In this document: positions 53,794 through 64,000 of the stretch, piece by piece
Numbering within the stretch: the first letter of the stretch is position 1
How the letters are laid out: every line of letters starts with the position of its first letter
Source of the DNA: Gemmatimonadota bacterium
GTDB taxonomy: Bacteria > Gemmatimonadota > Gemmatimonadetes > Gemmatimonadales > GWC2-71-9
Direction of reading: 5' to 3'
Assembly: GCA_025358055.1 (NCBI GenBank)
Contig: JANYKV010000186.1
Span: forward strand, 1-64,000
Length of the DNA stretch: 64,000 nucleotides
Position numbers and translations under genes: made by a program
The notes under the pieces: generated by a model
Database searches by the model: none
What the model was told of the DNA's origin: nothing
What the model saw: only the letters and a program-made list of their open reading frames with translations

Positions 53794-55161
53794 TCAGGTT
53801 GAATACAGCTGCGGTGTCAAGACCATCGGTGGGGCGGCGGCAGATTCTATTACGAGTTGGATTCTGCTCGTTGTCACGGGCGCAAATCGATGGAGCTTCT
53901 TGTATCCAATCGTAAAGCCGCTCCCGATCTCGCCCCACCCGCTGAAGGACTGGCTCAATATCCGGTATCGCGAGACGCGCTGGCCTAGGCGGATGTCCTC
54001 TTGCAGACCGAGGGTGTCGAACGTGGCCGGAGCCCCTAGCCTGAACTCGTAACGCACCTCTTTCCCGTGGCGTTGCGCCGCCCATTTCCCCGTGCCAGCC
54101 AGGTTTCGGGCGAAAATTTGATTCAGGTGCGCTCGAAACCCAGCTAGCCTCTCCGCGTCCACGGAATGAATGAGTCCTTCACGGGTGGGAGGGACGTTGA
54201 GAAGCAGCTTACTGTTCCGTCCGACCGACGAAAAATAAAGCTCGATGAGGTTTTCGACCGTCCGCACCTTCTCGTTTTCCTTCTCATGCCAGAACCAGCC
54301 GGGTCGGATTGAGACGTCCGTTTCGGCGGGTCGCCAAATTGTCCCTGCTGCGTCGCCATGCTTGAGCGCCTCTTCGACATCGGAACCAGTGGCGCCTGGA
54401 TAGGGGACGCGATCGGGATTCACCGGCGACCAATTCGGGTCCGACGCGGTGCCGTCTTCGTTTCCAACCCATCGAACGTCAGGTCCGGCGTCCGAAAACA
54501 TCACCGCCCGCGGCTGCAACCGCCGGACCAGGGCATGAATTCTGGGCCAATCATAGACTTGACGCTTGCCGTTGGGTCCTTCCCCGTTGGCGCCGTCGAA
54601 CCACACCTCTTCAATTCTTCCGTATTGGCTCAGAAGCTCAGTGAGTTGGGAACAATAAAAATCGTTATAGCGCGGGGAGTCTCCGTACAAAGGTTCGTGC
54701 CGATCCCACGGTGAGAGGTACACTCCCAATCCCAAACTCTCCGCCTGGCATGCCTCGGCCACTTCGCGCACCACGTCACCTTGACCCTCCCGCCAGGGGG
54801 ACGATCGCACCGAGTGGTCGGTATGCCGGCTGGGCCAGAGGCAGAACCCATCGTGATGTTTCGCGGTGAGAATGAGCGTGCGAAACCCGGCCGCGCGCGC
54901 GACGCGCGCCCATTGACGTGGATCAAGCGCCGAGGGGTTGAAGAGCGTAGGGCTTTCTTTGCCTTCGCCCCACTCGCGATCGGTGAAAGTGTTCATGCCG
55001 AAATGGAGGAACATCGCGAGCTCTTTTTGCTGCCAGGCGATCTGTGGTGCGCTGGGTCGAGCGAGGCTCCCGCGGAACGTCGGCGGTGCGGTAGTAGCTC
55101 CGAGCGCTCGGACGCCGAGCAGAGAACTGGCCGTTGCTTGAAAGAAGCCTCGCCGGTGCAT
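53794..55161 (-). CDS. GH29 alpha-L-fucosidase, exported
   Basis: A 455-residue enzyme with a Tat-like N-terminus (MHRRGFFQATASSLLG). The GH29 fold shows AMFLHFGMNTFTDREWGEG, LTAKHHDGFCLWPSRHTDH and the nucleophile Asp in IEEVWFDGANGEG. VKN-type glycine-rich substrate loops follow, and the last 110 residues form a beta-sandwich. It would release terminal alpha-L-fucose from glycans. There is no other fucose gene beside it; the nearest functionally related gene is the GH109 enzyme at the left edge. Full length for the family. Confidence 0.9.
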   Translation of the reverse strand: MHRRGFFQATASSLLGVRALGATTAPPTFRGSLARPSAPQIAWQQKELAMFLHFGMNTFTDREWGEGKESPTLFNPSALDPRQWARVARAAGFRTLILTAKHHDGFCLWPSRHTDHSVRSSPWREGQGDVVREVAEACQAESLGLGVYLSPWDRHEPLYGDSPRYNDFYCSQLTELLSQYGRIEEVWFDGANGEGPNGKRQVYDWPRIHALVRRLQPRAVMFSDAGPDVRWVGNEDGTASDPNWSPVNPDRVPYPGATGSDVEEALKHGDAAGTIWRPAETDVSIRPGWFWHEKENEKVRTVENLIELYFSSVGRNSKLLLNVPPTREGLIHSVDAERLAGFRAHLNQIFARNLAGTGKWAAQRHGKEVRYEFRLGAPATFDTLGLQEDIRLGQRVSRYRILSQSFSGWGEIGSGFTIGYKKLHRFAPVTTSRIQLVIESAAAPPMVLTPQLYST

Positions 55162-55252
55162 GATTTTCTGAACCCCTTCCCCGTCCCTCGTAGTGTGGCC
55201 AAACGCGGACCGTCGGATAGCGGGGTCCGGAAAACTACGATACCTTAAGATC

Positions 55253-57451
55253 GTGCTTTCCGCTTGCTCCAGCCAACGGCTCTCGGCGTTTCTATTCCTT
55301 ATTGTGCCCCTTCTCTCCCATCGAACAATTGCGCAGACGACGATCGACTCACCGGCTGGGGGTCCGTGTTCCTCTGCCGCTGGGCCCTCGGCTCCGGACC
55401 CGTCGCTCTATTGCATGGATCTCATCCCCATCCCGGACCTTCCCGGTGCGCACGTCGTCGTGGAATTGAGTCCAACGCCAACGCCCTTTGGAACCTCGGT
55501 GAGCGTTGATGGCTCGCCCCAGTACGACCTCACTTTTAGGATCCGAGGTCTGCCTCCCGTCGCCAGCTTCGGGCGGTACACTGCATATGTTGCCTGGGTC
55601 ACCACGCCCAACCTGCGCCCGGAATACCGGCTTGGCGAGGTGAGGAACGGATTGAATCGGGTCGGCCGAGTGGCACTGAATAACTTTCTCATCGTGATTA
55701 CAGCGGAGGTGTCCCTCGCTGTAAAAGAACGCCACGGGAAGATCGTCTTGCGCGGGCTCTCGCCGGCGACTTACGTGCATCCTCACGATGCCTCGCGGCT
55801 CCCCGCACAAGCACGTTCGAGCGAGCACACTCACCACGTTCCCGGTGAGTGGGTGATGCCCCCCATGCATCGACTCGTTCCGGCGATGATCCCCGGGCTC
55901 GAAGTGCTGCGGCCCAGCGTGGCCGCCATGCTCCCCGGCGAAGGGATCGATCCGGCGAGCTTACCTGAGGCCGTCCCACGCCAACCGATCGCGCTTCACA
56001 ATGGGGACACGTTGGCCCTTGAAGCCGGACTGGTCCGTCGTCGCATCAGAGATCAGACGCTGGTGATGTACGCCTTCAATGGGCAATACCCCGGGCCGCT
56101 CATCCATGCGCCCCAAGGAGCGACCGTCACAGTCAACTTCGTCAATCGACTCGATCAACCAACGAGTGTGCACTGGCACGGTCTTCGGTTGGACAATCGC
56201 TTCGATGGAGTACCCGGGCTCACGCAGGACCTCATCCCGCCGGGTGGGCAGTTTTGGTATCAGCTCCATTTTCCCGATGTCGGAATCTATTGGTATCACC
56301 CGCATTTCCGAGCGGACATGCAACAGGATCTTGGCCTATACGGCAGCCTGCTCGTGCACTCGCCGCGCCGAGACTATTATGCCCCGGCCGATCACGAGGA
56401 GATCCTGATGCTCGACGACCTTCTGCTCGGGGAAGATGGTCTCGTCCCGTATGGCAGGGAGGCCGTGAGTCATGCTTTCATGGGCCGCTTTGGGAATGTT
56501 TTCCTGGTGAATGGGGAGACGGAGTATCGCCTGGCGGTGCGGCAGGGTGACGTCGTGCGGTTCTTTCTCACGAACACTTCCAACACCCGGGTATTCAATC
56601 TGTCGCTTCCGAGGGTGCGGCTCAAACTCGTCGCCTCCGATGTTGGCAAGTTCGAACGGGAGCGCTGGGTGGATAACGTCGTGATCGCTCCGGCGGAGCG
56701 CTACATCATCGAAGCTCGGTTTGCCGAGCCAGGTGAAGTGTGGTTGCTGAATCGGGTACAAGGCATCAACGGGGCGGCTGGGGCTTTTTTCTCCGAAGTC
56801 GACACGCTGGGCCGAATCGGGGTTGCGCCGTCATCGGTCGCCAATACTTCCACCAAGGGATTCGTGCACCTTCGCACTAACCCCGAGGTCATTCGGGACA
56901 TCGGACGGTATCGAAAGTATTTCAACCGCCCGCCGGACCACGAACTATTCCTCACCGTTCGCACCTCCGGTTTGCCTTTTGCGCTCGAGCAGGTGCTCCG
57001 GCTGGATACATCGTACGTTGCGCCGGTTGAGATGAGTGGCGCAATGCCTATGATGGATTGGCTCAGTAGTGGTAAGGAGGTGCAATGGGTGCTGCGAGAC
57101 CCGGCGACCGGCCGGGAGAACATGGCCATCGACTGGGCGTTTCGGGTCGGGGACGTCGTGAAACTCAGGCTTCGAAACGACCGGCACACCCTGCATCCGA
57201 TGGCGCATCCGGTCCACCTCCACGGTCAGAGGTTCTTGGTCCTGGCGCGGAACGGGATTCGGAACGAGAATTTGGTCTGGAAGGACACCGTACTTGTCCC
57301 GGTCGGAGGCACCACCGACTTATTGTTGGATGTTACCAACCCGGGCGCGTGGATGCTCCATTGCCACATTGCAGAGCATCTCGAGGCGGGTATGCACACA
57401 GTGTTCAAGGTTCTGGGCCGCGGTCATCCAACCTCGGCGCACTCCCACTGA
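55253..57451 (+). CDS. multicopper oxidase with an extra N-terminal domain, exported
   Basis: A 732-residue protein. GTG at 55253 is taken as start because it begins a signal peptide (LSAFLFLIVPLLS); the frame is open to 55193. All four copper motifs are present in the C-terminal 460 residues: SVHWHGLRLD, WYHPHFRAD, HPMAHPVHLHGQ and LHCHIAEHLEAGM, the last including the type 1 Met. Before these, about 190 residues (from SPTPTPFGTSVSVDG to KERHGKIVLRG) form a beta-rich domain that is not part of the standard oxidase and resembles the anti-sigma-K C-terminal fold. The family oxidises phenols, metals or other substrates. Confidence 0.88.
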   Translation: MLSACSSQRLSAFLFLIVPLLSHRTIAQTTIDSPAGGPCSSAAGPSAPDPSLYCMDLIPIPDLPGAHVVVELSPTPTPFGTSVSVDGSPQYDLTFRIRGLPPVASFGRYTAYVAWVTTPNLRPEYRLGEVRNGLNRVGRVALNNFLIVITAEVSLAVKERHGKIVLRGLSPATYVHPHDASRLPAQARSSEHTHHVPGEWVMPPMHRLVPAMIPGLEVLRPSVAAMLPGEGIDPASLPEAVPRQPIALHNGDTLALEAGLVRRRIRDQTLVMYAFNGQYPGPLIHAPQGATVTVNFVNRLDQPTSVHWHGLRLDNRFDGVPGLTQDLIPPGGQFWYQLHFPDVGIYWYHPHFRADMQQDLGLYGSLLVHSPRRDYYAPADHEEILMLDDLLLGEDGLVPYGREAVSHAFMGRFGNVFLVNGETEYRLAVRQGDVVRFFLTNTSNTRVFNLSLPRVRLKLVASDVGKFERERWVDNVVIAPAERYIIEARFAEPGEVWLLNRVQGINGAAGAFFSEVDTLGRIGVAPSSVANTSTKGFVHLRTNPEVIRDIGRYRKYFNRPPDHELFLTVRTSGLPFALEQVLRLDTSYVAPVEMSGAMPMMDWLSSGKEVQWVLRDPATGRENMAIDWAFRVGDVVKLRLRNDRHTLHPMAHPVHLHGQRFLVLARNGIRNENLVWKDTVLVPVGGTTDLLLDVTNPGAWMLHCHIAEHLEAGMHTVFKVLGRGHPTSAHSH

Positions 57452-57464
57452 AGGATTGGTATCA

Positions 57465-58889
57465 ATGCGCACATACTTCGCCGCCGCCATGGTCGCTCTC
57501 GGTCTCCCCTTGTTAGGGCTCGCCGCCCAATCCAGACCGGAGCTCGGAAGCAGAACAAAACGCTTTGTCACGGTCGAGGCGCCGGTCGTGGCCCTCCTGC
57601 ATGTGCGGGTGGTCGACGGCACGGGGACCGCCCCGATGGAGGACCAAACCATAGTGATCGCGAATGGCAAGATCGGTGCGGTCGGGCGCACGGGCACCGT
57701 GACGGTCCCGGCCGGGGCAAAGGCAATCGATCTGACCGGCCACACGATCTTGCCGGGATTCGTCGGACTCCACGATCACACGTTTTATACCACGAGCAAT
57801 CGGGCGGCTCAACTCGACAACAGCGCGCCCGTACTCTACCTCGCGAGCGGTGTCACCACCATTCGGACGACCGGAAGTTTTTCCCCCTACGCGGAAATCA
57901 ACCTCAAGCGGGCGATCGACAATTGGCGGTATCCCGGTCCTCGGATGTACATCACCGGCCCGTATTTGACGGGAGAGACCGGCATGGGAGAGATGCAGCA
58001 ACTCCTCACGCCTGAGGATGCGCGTCGGGTGGTAGCCTACTGGGCGAGCGAAGGGGCGACCTGGATCAAGTTCTACACTACGGTGAGCCGAGCCGTGATG
58101 GGGGCCGCGATCGACGAAGCCCACAAGCACGGCCTCAAGGTTACCGGGCATCTTTGTTCGGTGAGTTTCCGCGAGGCGGTTGGGTTGGGCATCGACAACC
58201 TCGAACACGGCCTTATCACGAACACGGACTATGACGCCGCCAAGACGCCCGATCTCTGCCCGCTCGGGTTCGAGGCCAAGCTGGCCAACCTCGACATCAA
58301 CTCCGAAGGCGTGAAGTCGACCTATCGGGCGATGATCGACAAGAAGGTGGCGATGACATCCACCCTCGCGGTCTTCGAGCTTTTCGTCCCGAACCGCCCC
58401 CCGCTGGAGCAGCGCGTGTTGGATGCCATGTCTCCGGAGGTCAGAACCGAATATCTCACCTCGCGCGCGCGACTCAGCCAACCCGGGGCGTTCGCTATCC
58501 CGGAGGTGGTTTTCAAGAAAGCGTTGGAGTTCGAATACAATTTCGCCAAGGCCGGCGGTCTCCTCGCCGCCGGTGTCGACCCAACCGGAAATGGTGGTGC
58601 GCTGCCCGGGTTTGGGGATCAACGGAACTACGAGCTTTTGATCGAGGCCGGATTCACGCCGGTCGAGGCGATTCAAGTGATGAGTGCCAATGGCGCGAAG
58701 GTGCTCGGCACCTACGATCGTTATGGGTCAGTGTCGGTAGGCAAGTTCGCCGACCTCATCGTCATCAGAGGAAACCCCATTGCGACCCCGGCTGACATTC
58801 GAAACGTAGTGACGGTATTCAAAGAGGGCATTGGCTTCGATTCGCCAATGCTGATCGAATCGGTGAAGGGGGTCGTTGGCGTGCGATGA
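57465..58889 (+). CDS. metal-dependent amidohydrolase, exported
   Basis: A 474-residue protein starting at ATG 57465 with AAGGAT ahead; the signal peptide is AAAMVALGLPLLGLAAQS. The family metal set is complete: GLHDHTFYT (HxH), TWIKFYTTV (Lys for carbamylation), VTGHLCSVS, NLEHGL and AAGVDPTG (Asp). It belongs to the imidazolonepropionase/prolidase-like amidohydrolases, several of which hydrolyse dipeptides or acylated amino acids. It starts 13 bp after the multicopper oxidase stop and is likely in its operon. Confidence 0.9.
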   Translation: MRTYFAAAMVALGLPLLGLAAQSRPELGSRTKRFVTVEAPVVALLHVRVVDGTGTAPMEDQTIVIANGKIGAVGRTGTVTVPAGAKAIDLTGHTILPGFVGLHDHTFYTTSNRAAQLDNSAPVLYLASGVTTIRTTGSFSPYAEINLKRAIDNWRYPGPRMYITGPYLTGETGMGEMQQLLTPEDARRVVAYWASEGATWIKFYTTVSRAVMGAAIDEAHKHGLKVTGHLCSVSFREAVGLGIDNLEHGLITNTDYDAAKTPDLCPLGFEAKLANLDINSEGVKSTYRAMIDKKVAMTSTLAVFELFVPNRPPLEQRVLDAMSPEVRTEYLTSRARLSQPGAFAIPEVVFKKALEFEYNFAKAGGLLAAGVDPTGNGGALPGFGDQRNYELLIEAGFTPVEAIQVMSANGAKVLGTYDRYGSVSVGKFADLIVIRGNPIATPADIRNVVTVFKEGIGFDSPMLIESVKGVVGVR

Positions 58890-58895
58890 TCTCAG

Positions 58896-58925
58896 GATCG
58901 GGGCCGGAAGTTTCCGGCCCCGATC
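58896..58925. other. 14-bp perfect inverted repeat after the amidohydrolase
   Basis: GATCGGGGCCGGAA and its complement (58896-58909, 58912-58925) with a 2-nt centre, 7 bp past the stop. It folds into a very stable hairpin but lacks a U-run on either strand, so it could end transcription by Rho-linked pausing or protect the 3-prime end. Confidence 0.5.
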
Positions 58926-59886
58926 GCTCCCTCAAGATCCATTCATCTTTTCTTACCGCCCCCTTCAATCATCCCTCTCGACCTAACGGTACCTTGCCCA
59001 TACGAACCAAGATCGCACGCGCGGGCAAGAGGAGCGTTTAGCGAGGAGGTTGCGATGCTTCGACGGTCAGGGACGGCTCGGCGACGGTGGGCTCGGTTGG
59101 CGGTGCTGGTGGCAGCAGGCGGAAGCATCTTCATGGCACGCTCGGCGGCCGCGACGGTTCGACCGGGTTGGCATGCTACCGGACCGGATACCGTCAGGGT
59201 GACCGTGGGTGATTTCTATATCAAGGCTCCGGCCGCCATTCCATCGGGTCTCACGACCCTTCTGGTTAAATCGGAAAGCCAAAGCGACCACTCCGTACTG
59301 ATTCTGCGACTCGCGGCCGGAAGGACCATTCGCCAATACGTGGCGGCCTACGGCGCGAACCGCGATCCGGGTTGGGCGACCCCGCTCGGCGGTGCGGTCA
59401 CGGCTGGACCCGGTAGCGAAACGAACGTTACGTTGAACTTGAATCCCGGCTCCAACTATGCGATGGTGAGTTATTTCGTTGCGCCGGACGGGAAGACCCA
59501 CGCTCAAAAGGGTGAAGTGCACGTCTTTCGGGTGACTCGGTCGACAAGGGCTCCAGGGCCGGAACCGAAGTCGGACATCACCCTCACGATGACCGACTAT
59601 GCCTATCAGGTTGCGCCGCAGATTGCGGCGGGCCCGCACGTGATACGGGTCGAGAATCCGAGCGGCCAAGCGCACGAAGCGTTGATCGTCCGGCTCTTGC
59701 CGGGGAAGACGATGGCCGAGGCGGTGGCCTGGGATACGGCTCCCATCGGGCCGCCGCCGTATGAGTCCTTCTCCAGCGTCGCCCGCATGGCTCCCGGGCT
59801 ACACCTATGGATGTCGGCCAACTTCAAGCCTGGGAAGTACGTGATCTCCTGCTACACGCCGGACAAGAAAACAGCCAGGCCGCACA

Positions 59887-62363
<2,477 letters not shown>

Positions 62364-62471
62364 TCACGAGTGACATGAGCTCCCCGTCCGTCTCTCCCCG
62401 TAGGAAGAGGCGTCCATACCACACATGCACATAGGGCATGCGGTGGACCGGAACGGCGCGCGAGCGATCAT
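62364..62471 (-). CDS. candidate 35-residue Cys/Met-rich leader ORF
   Basis: An in-frame ATG at 62471 opens a 35-codon reading frame ending at 62364. It contains an ACPMCMCGMD run: three Cys and three Met within eight residues. Such codon clusters are expected for attenuation by sulfur amino acids, and a terminator follows 39 bp after the stop. However, no good Shine-Dalgarno precedes the ATG, and the same bases form an imperfect hairpin, which may explain the codons. The frame extends back to an ATG at 62561, inside the riboswitch. Confidence 0.3.
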   Translation of the reverse strand: MIARAPFRSTACPMCMCGMDASSYGERRTGSSCHS

Positions 62472-62515
62472 GACGACTCGGTGGTGAAGGGTCGAGCGGC
62501 TTCGTGGCTGGGGAA

Positions 62516-62544
62516 CAAAAAAGCCCGGGCCAAAGAGCCGCGGG
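62516..62544 (-). terminator. intrinsic terminator following the SAM-II aptamer
   Basis: A 7-bp stem with one bulge (CCCG-c-GGC against GCC-CGGG), loop TCTTTG, then CTTTTTTG on the minus strand. It begins right after the SAM-II tail, as expected for a riboswitch expression platform. Confidence 0.75.
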
Positions 62545-62547
62545 TCT

Positions 62548-62601
62548 TCGCTTTTTAGCATTTATTTAGCGTGGCTGCAATACGCGGCAAATGACCACGG
62601 T
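62548..62601 (-). promoter_or_regulatory. SAM-II riboswitch upstream of metYX
   Basis: The minus strand reads CGTGG-TCATTT-GCCGCGTATTGCAG-CCACG-CTAAATAAATG-CTAAAAAGCG. It has the known SAM-II arrangement: a P1 stem (CGTGG with CCACG), a CATTT loop that can pair with downstream AAATG to make the pseudoknot, CGTATTGCA in the P1 loop and GCTAAAAAG at the end. These match the Sargasso Sea metX SAM-II aptamer nearly base for base in the conserved positions. SAM binding is expected to reduce metYX expression. Confidence 0.88.
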
Positions 62602-62618
62602 CTTCAATTGTGCCGGAC

Positions 62619-62647
62619 ACAATATCAGAATGGCGTTGGACTGTCAA
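62619..62647 (-). promoter_or_regulatory. sigma-70-type promoter for the SAM-II/metYX transcript
   Basis: On the minus strand TTGACA (62642-62647) is followed after exactly 17 bp by TATTGT (62619-62624). The start point falls near 62612, about 10 nt before the riboswitch P1 stem. Confidence 0.75.
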
Positions 62648-62680
62648 GAGGACGGCGGGGAGGGTCCCGGCGACGGCACC

Positions 62681-64000
62681 TCATTTCTCACCTGGATGAT
62701 AGGCCCGCTCCAGATGCTGCCGAATCTCCTCGAGGGTGAACCAGGCCGGGCGAAACTCTCCCCGGGTAAACCGCTGGCCCTGGTCGAAGAAGTGGGGAGA
62801 GCGGGGATCTCCGCTCGCGCCGAAAGTGTGGATCGCCACAGCCCTGACGGTGGGGCCGAATTCGACCACACTCACATAGCTCCCCCCCGCGACACCATAC
62901 CACTGCCTCTGTCCCGACTGTGCTCCCGCGTAGGCGGTGAAGACCGCACCGTCCACGCCGCTCACGGCGGGGAGTGGGAGGCTTGGTCGGTCGTCCGCAA
63001 AGCCCTCCCCTTTGCTCTCATCAACGCGTTGCAAGCGGCTCACGTCGCCCCAAGCGGTTCTCCAGGTTCCAAAGCGCGATTCGAGACTTTCGAGCGCGTG
63101 AGCCAACGCGTGCGACCGCACCCCGGGCGATTCAGGGTCCCCTTCCGCTTGCCAAAGAGCTCGGCGCCACGAGACGAACAAGGTCATTGCAACGGATTCG
63201 TTGGTGCTCACGTGATTCCACTCCCGGAGCAGCGCAATAGGCTGCGCGAGTCGCCGAGCGAGGCTCGAGTCATCGAGCTTGGTCAGAGAGATCAGGAGAT
63301 CGGGAAGCACACTGTCGGCTTCAATGACGTGCGTATCGAATGCGGCTCGTGCGAGGTCGTCGAACGTCCATCGGGCATTCGCCCCCATAATGCGACGCGA
63401 GATCTTCCCGCGAGGATTGTCTTGGTCGCCGACCATGTACGCGGGAAAACGCAAAGGATCGGGATTGCCGAGGTCGGTCAACACAAATGGCGAGGTATTG
63501 CAGTTTTGCATCCAGCCGCTGGTAGGGTCGAGCAGTTGGGGCAACTCATCGATGGAATGGTATCCGCGCCACTCAGTCTCCGGATTACTCCCGTCCACCG
63601 GTTTGGTCCAATCGAACCCGAGGGACCGCCTGGGGACCGCACCGTTGTAGATGTACCACGTGTGTCCCCCTCGGTCGGCTGCCATAACATTGCCGAAGTT
63701 CATGGCGAGCGATTTCATCGCTGAGCGCAGCTCGGTTACCGAACTGGCGCGGGTCATGTCATACCACTCGCGGAGCCAGCCGTCCGAATCGAACTTCGCC
63801 ATGCGGACCGCCAACGGGTGCCCGTCGCGGGTCCCGATGATCGGGCCGTGATGCGTCCTTCGAAACCTGAACTGGCGCCATTCGATCCGTCCCCCGTTCA
63901 GTACCCCGATCGAATCGGTCCACTCCTCGGCCAAGCGGACACCGGTGCCGTAGTGATACGCCCGAGGATTAACGGGATCTTCGAACCGCTCGGCGTACAG
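62681..64000 (-). CDS. penicillin acylase-family hydrolase (partial)
   Basis: The reverse strand is open from the right window edge to a stop at 62681, so the N-terminus and Ntn nucleophile region are outside. Visible features include FRFRRTHHGPIIGTRDG, LAVRMAKFDSDGWLREWYDM, NFGNVMAADRGGHTWYIYNG (the beta-chain core) and QNCNTSPFVL. This matches the beta subunit of the penicillin/cephalosporin acylase and AHL-acylase family, secreted enzymes that hydrolyse amides. The frame continues without a start codon in the last 66 bp (first residues LYAERFEDPVNPRAYHYGTG). Substrate unknown. Confidence 0.87.
   Translation of the reverse strand: MYAERFEDPVNPRAYHYGTGVRLAEEWTDSIGVLNGGRIEWRQFRFRRTHHGPIIGTRDGHPLAVRMAKFDSDGWLREWYDMTRASSVTELRSAMKSLAMNFGNVMAADRGGHTWYIYNGAVPRRSLGFDWTKPVDGSNPETEWRGYHSIDELPQLLDPTSGWMQNCNTSPFVLTDLGNPDPLRFPAYMVGDQDNPRGKISRRIMGANARWTFDDLARAAFDTHVIEADSVLPDLLISLTKLDDSSLARRLAQPIALLREWNHVSTNESVAMTLFVSWRRALWQAEGDPESPGVRSHALAHALESLESRFGTWRTAWGDVSRLQRVDESKGEGFADDRPSLPLPAVSGVDGAVFTAYAGAQSGQRQWYGVAGGSYVSVVEFGPTVRAVAIHTFGASGDPRSPHFFDQGQRFTRGEFRPAWFTLEEIRQHLERAYHPGEK

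Noticed and set aside
58896-58925. Hairpin after the amidohydrolase as an intrinsic terminator
   Set aside because: The stem is perfect but no U-run follows on either strand, so it is listed only as an inverted repeat.
62364-62561. A 65-codon minus-strand ORF starting inside the SAM-II riboswitch
   Set aside because: The ATG at 62561 is part of the riboswitch pseudoknot and the reading frame runs through a terminator, so the full-length ORF is unlikely; only the inner 35-codon frame is kept as a weak candidate.

Overview
The window reads as a gene-dense, GC-rich chromosomal segment of a free-living Gram-negative-type bacterium. The mix points to Gemmatimonadota or a close relative such as Acidobacteriota: a PadR regulator with a long orphan MacB/FtsX permease, many twin-arginine-exported Gfo/Idh/MocA oxidoreductases with TIM-barrel partners, Pkn-type Ser/Thr kinases, DPP4-type S9 peptidase, a DUF4097 protein behind an ECF sigma/anti-sigma pair, and a SAM-II riboswitch. 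The phylum is inferred; no rRNA or tRNA gene was seen. There is no insertion sequence, integrase, phage gene or CRISPR array.

Region 1 (1-16,000) is carbohydrate metabolism. A partial exported GH109 alpha-N-acetylgalactosaminidase diverges from a sugar-1-phosphate nucleotidyltransferase and an N-acetylhexosamine 1-kinase (NahK type), which together form a HexNAc salvage route. It is followed by a sodium:solute symporter, four more Gfo/Idh/MocA oxidoreductases (two of them exported), an ApbE flavin transferase, three xylose-isomerase-like TIM barrels and an MFS permease. Region 2 (16,000-25,500) is signalling: an ABC-type membrane domain without ATPase, ECF sigma/anti-sigma/DUF4097, a cyclic-nucleotide-binding protein, a 1428-residue hybrid histidine kinase with about seven PAS domains, and a Ser/Thr kinase.

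Region 3 (25,130-35,309) is the most interesting. A membrane histidine kinase and an NtrC-type sigma-54 activator sit between two sigma-54 (-24/-12) promoters, both with the exact 10-bp GG-to-GC spacing and both preceded by the same palindrome, GACA-N3-TGTC. One promoter faces an 84-residue exported Lys/Ala-rich protein. The other faces a tightly packed seven-gene operon: HAD phosphatase-like, nucleotidyltransferase, ATP-grasp, class III aminotransferase, CDP-alcohol phosphotransferase, Gfo/Idh dehydrogenase and a YbhN/LPG-synthase-type membrane protein. I read this as a Zra-like envelope-stress circuit controlling a CDP-activated, probably aminated, lipid or glycan headgroup pathway. The architecture is seen directly; the product is inferred.

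Region 4 (35,300-53,700) holds a zinc-ribbon/kinase/Sel1 protein, a LytTR regulator, a four-helix-bundle (IVS/S23-type) ORF flanked by inverted GGACGG-rich repeats, gamma-glutamyltransferase, an esterase, an EamA exporter, EF-P with an unusual loop tip, PadR with a visible operator and its permease, and a DPP4 / polysaccharide deacetylase / HGSNAT-like acetyltransferase operon. Region 5 (51,187-64,000) contains methionine-cycle genes: an ArsR-methyltransferase fusion with an operator over its own start codon upstream of ahcY, and metY-metX behind a strong promoter, a SAM-II riboswitch and two intrinsic terminators. Between these lie an alpha-L-fucosidase, a multicopper oxidase with an extra N-terminal domain, an amidohydrolase, a cupredoxin-like protein and, at the right edge, a partial penicillin-acylase-family hydrolase.
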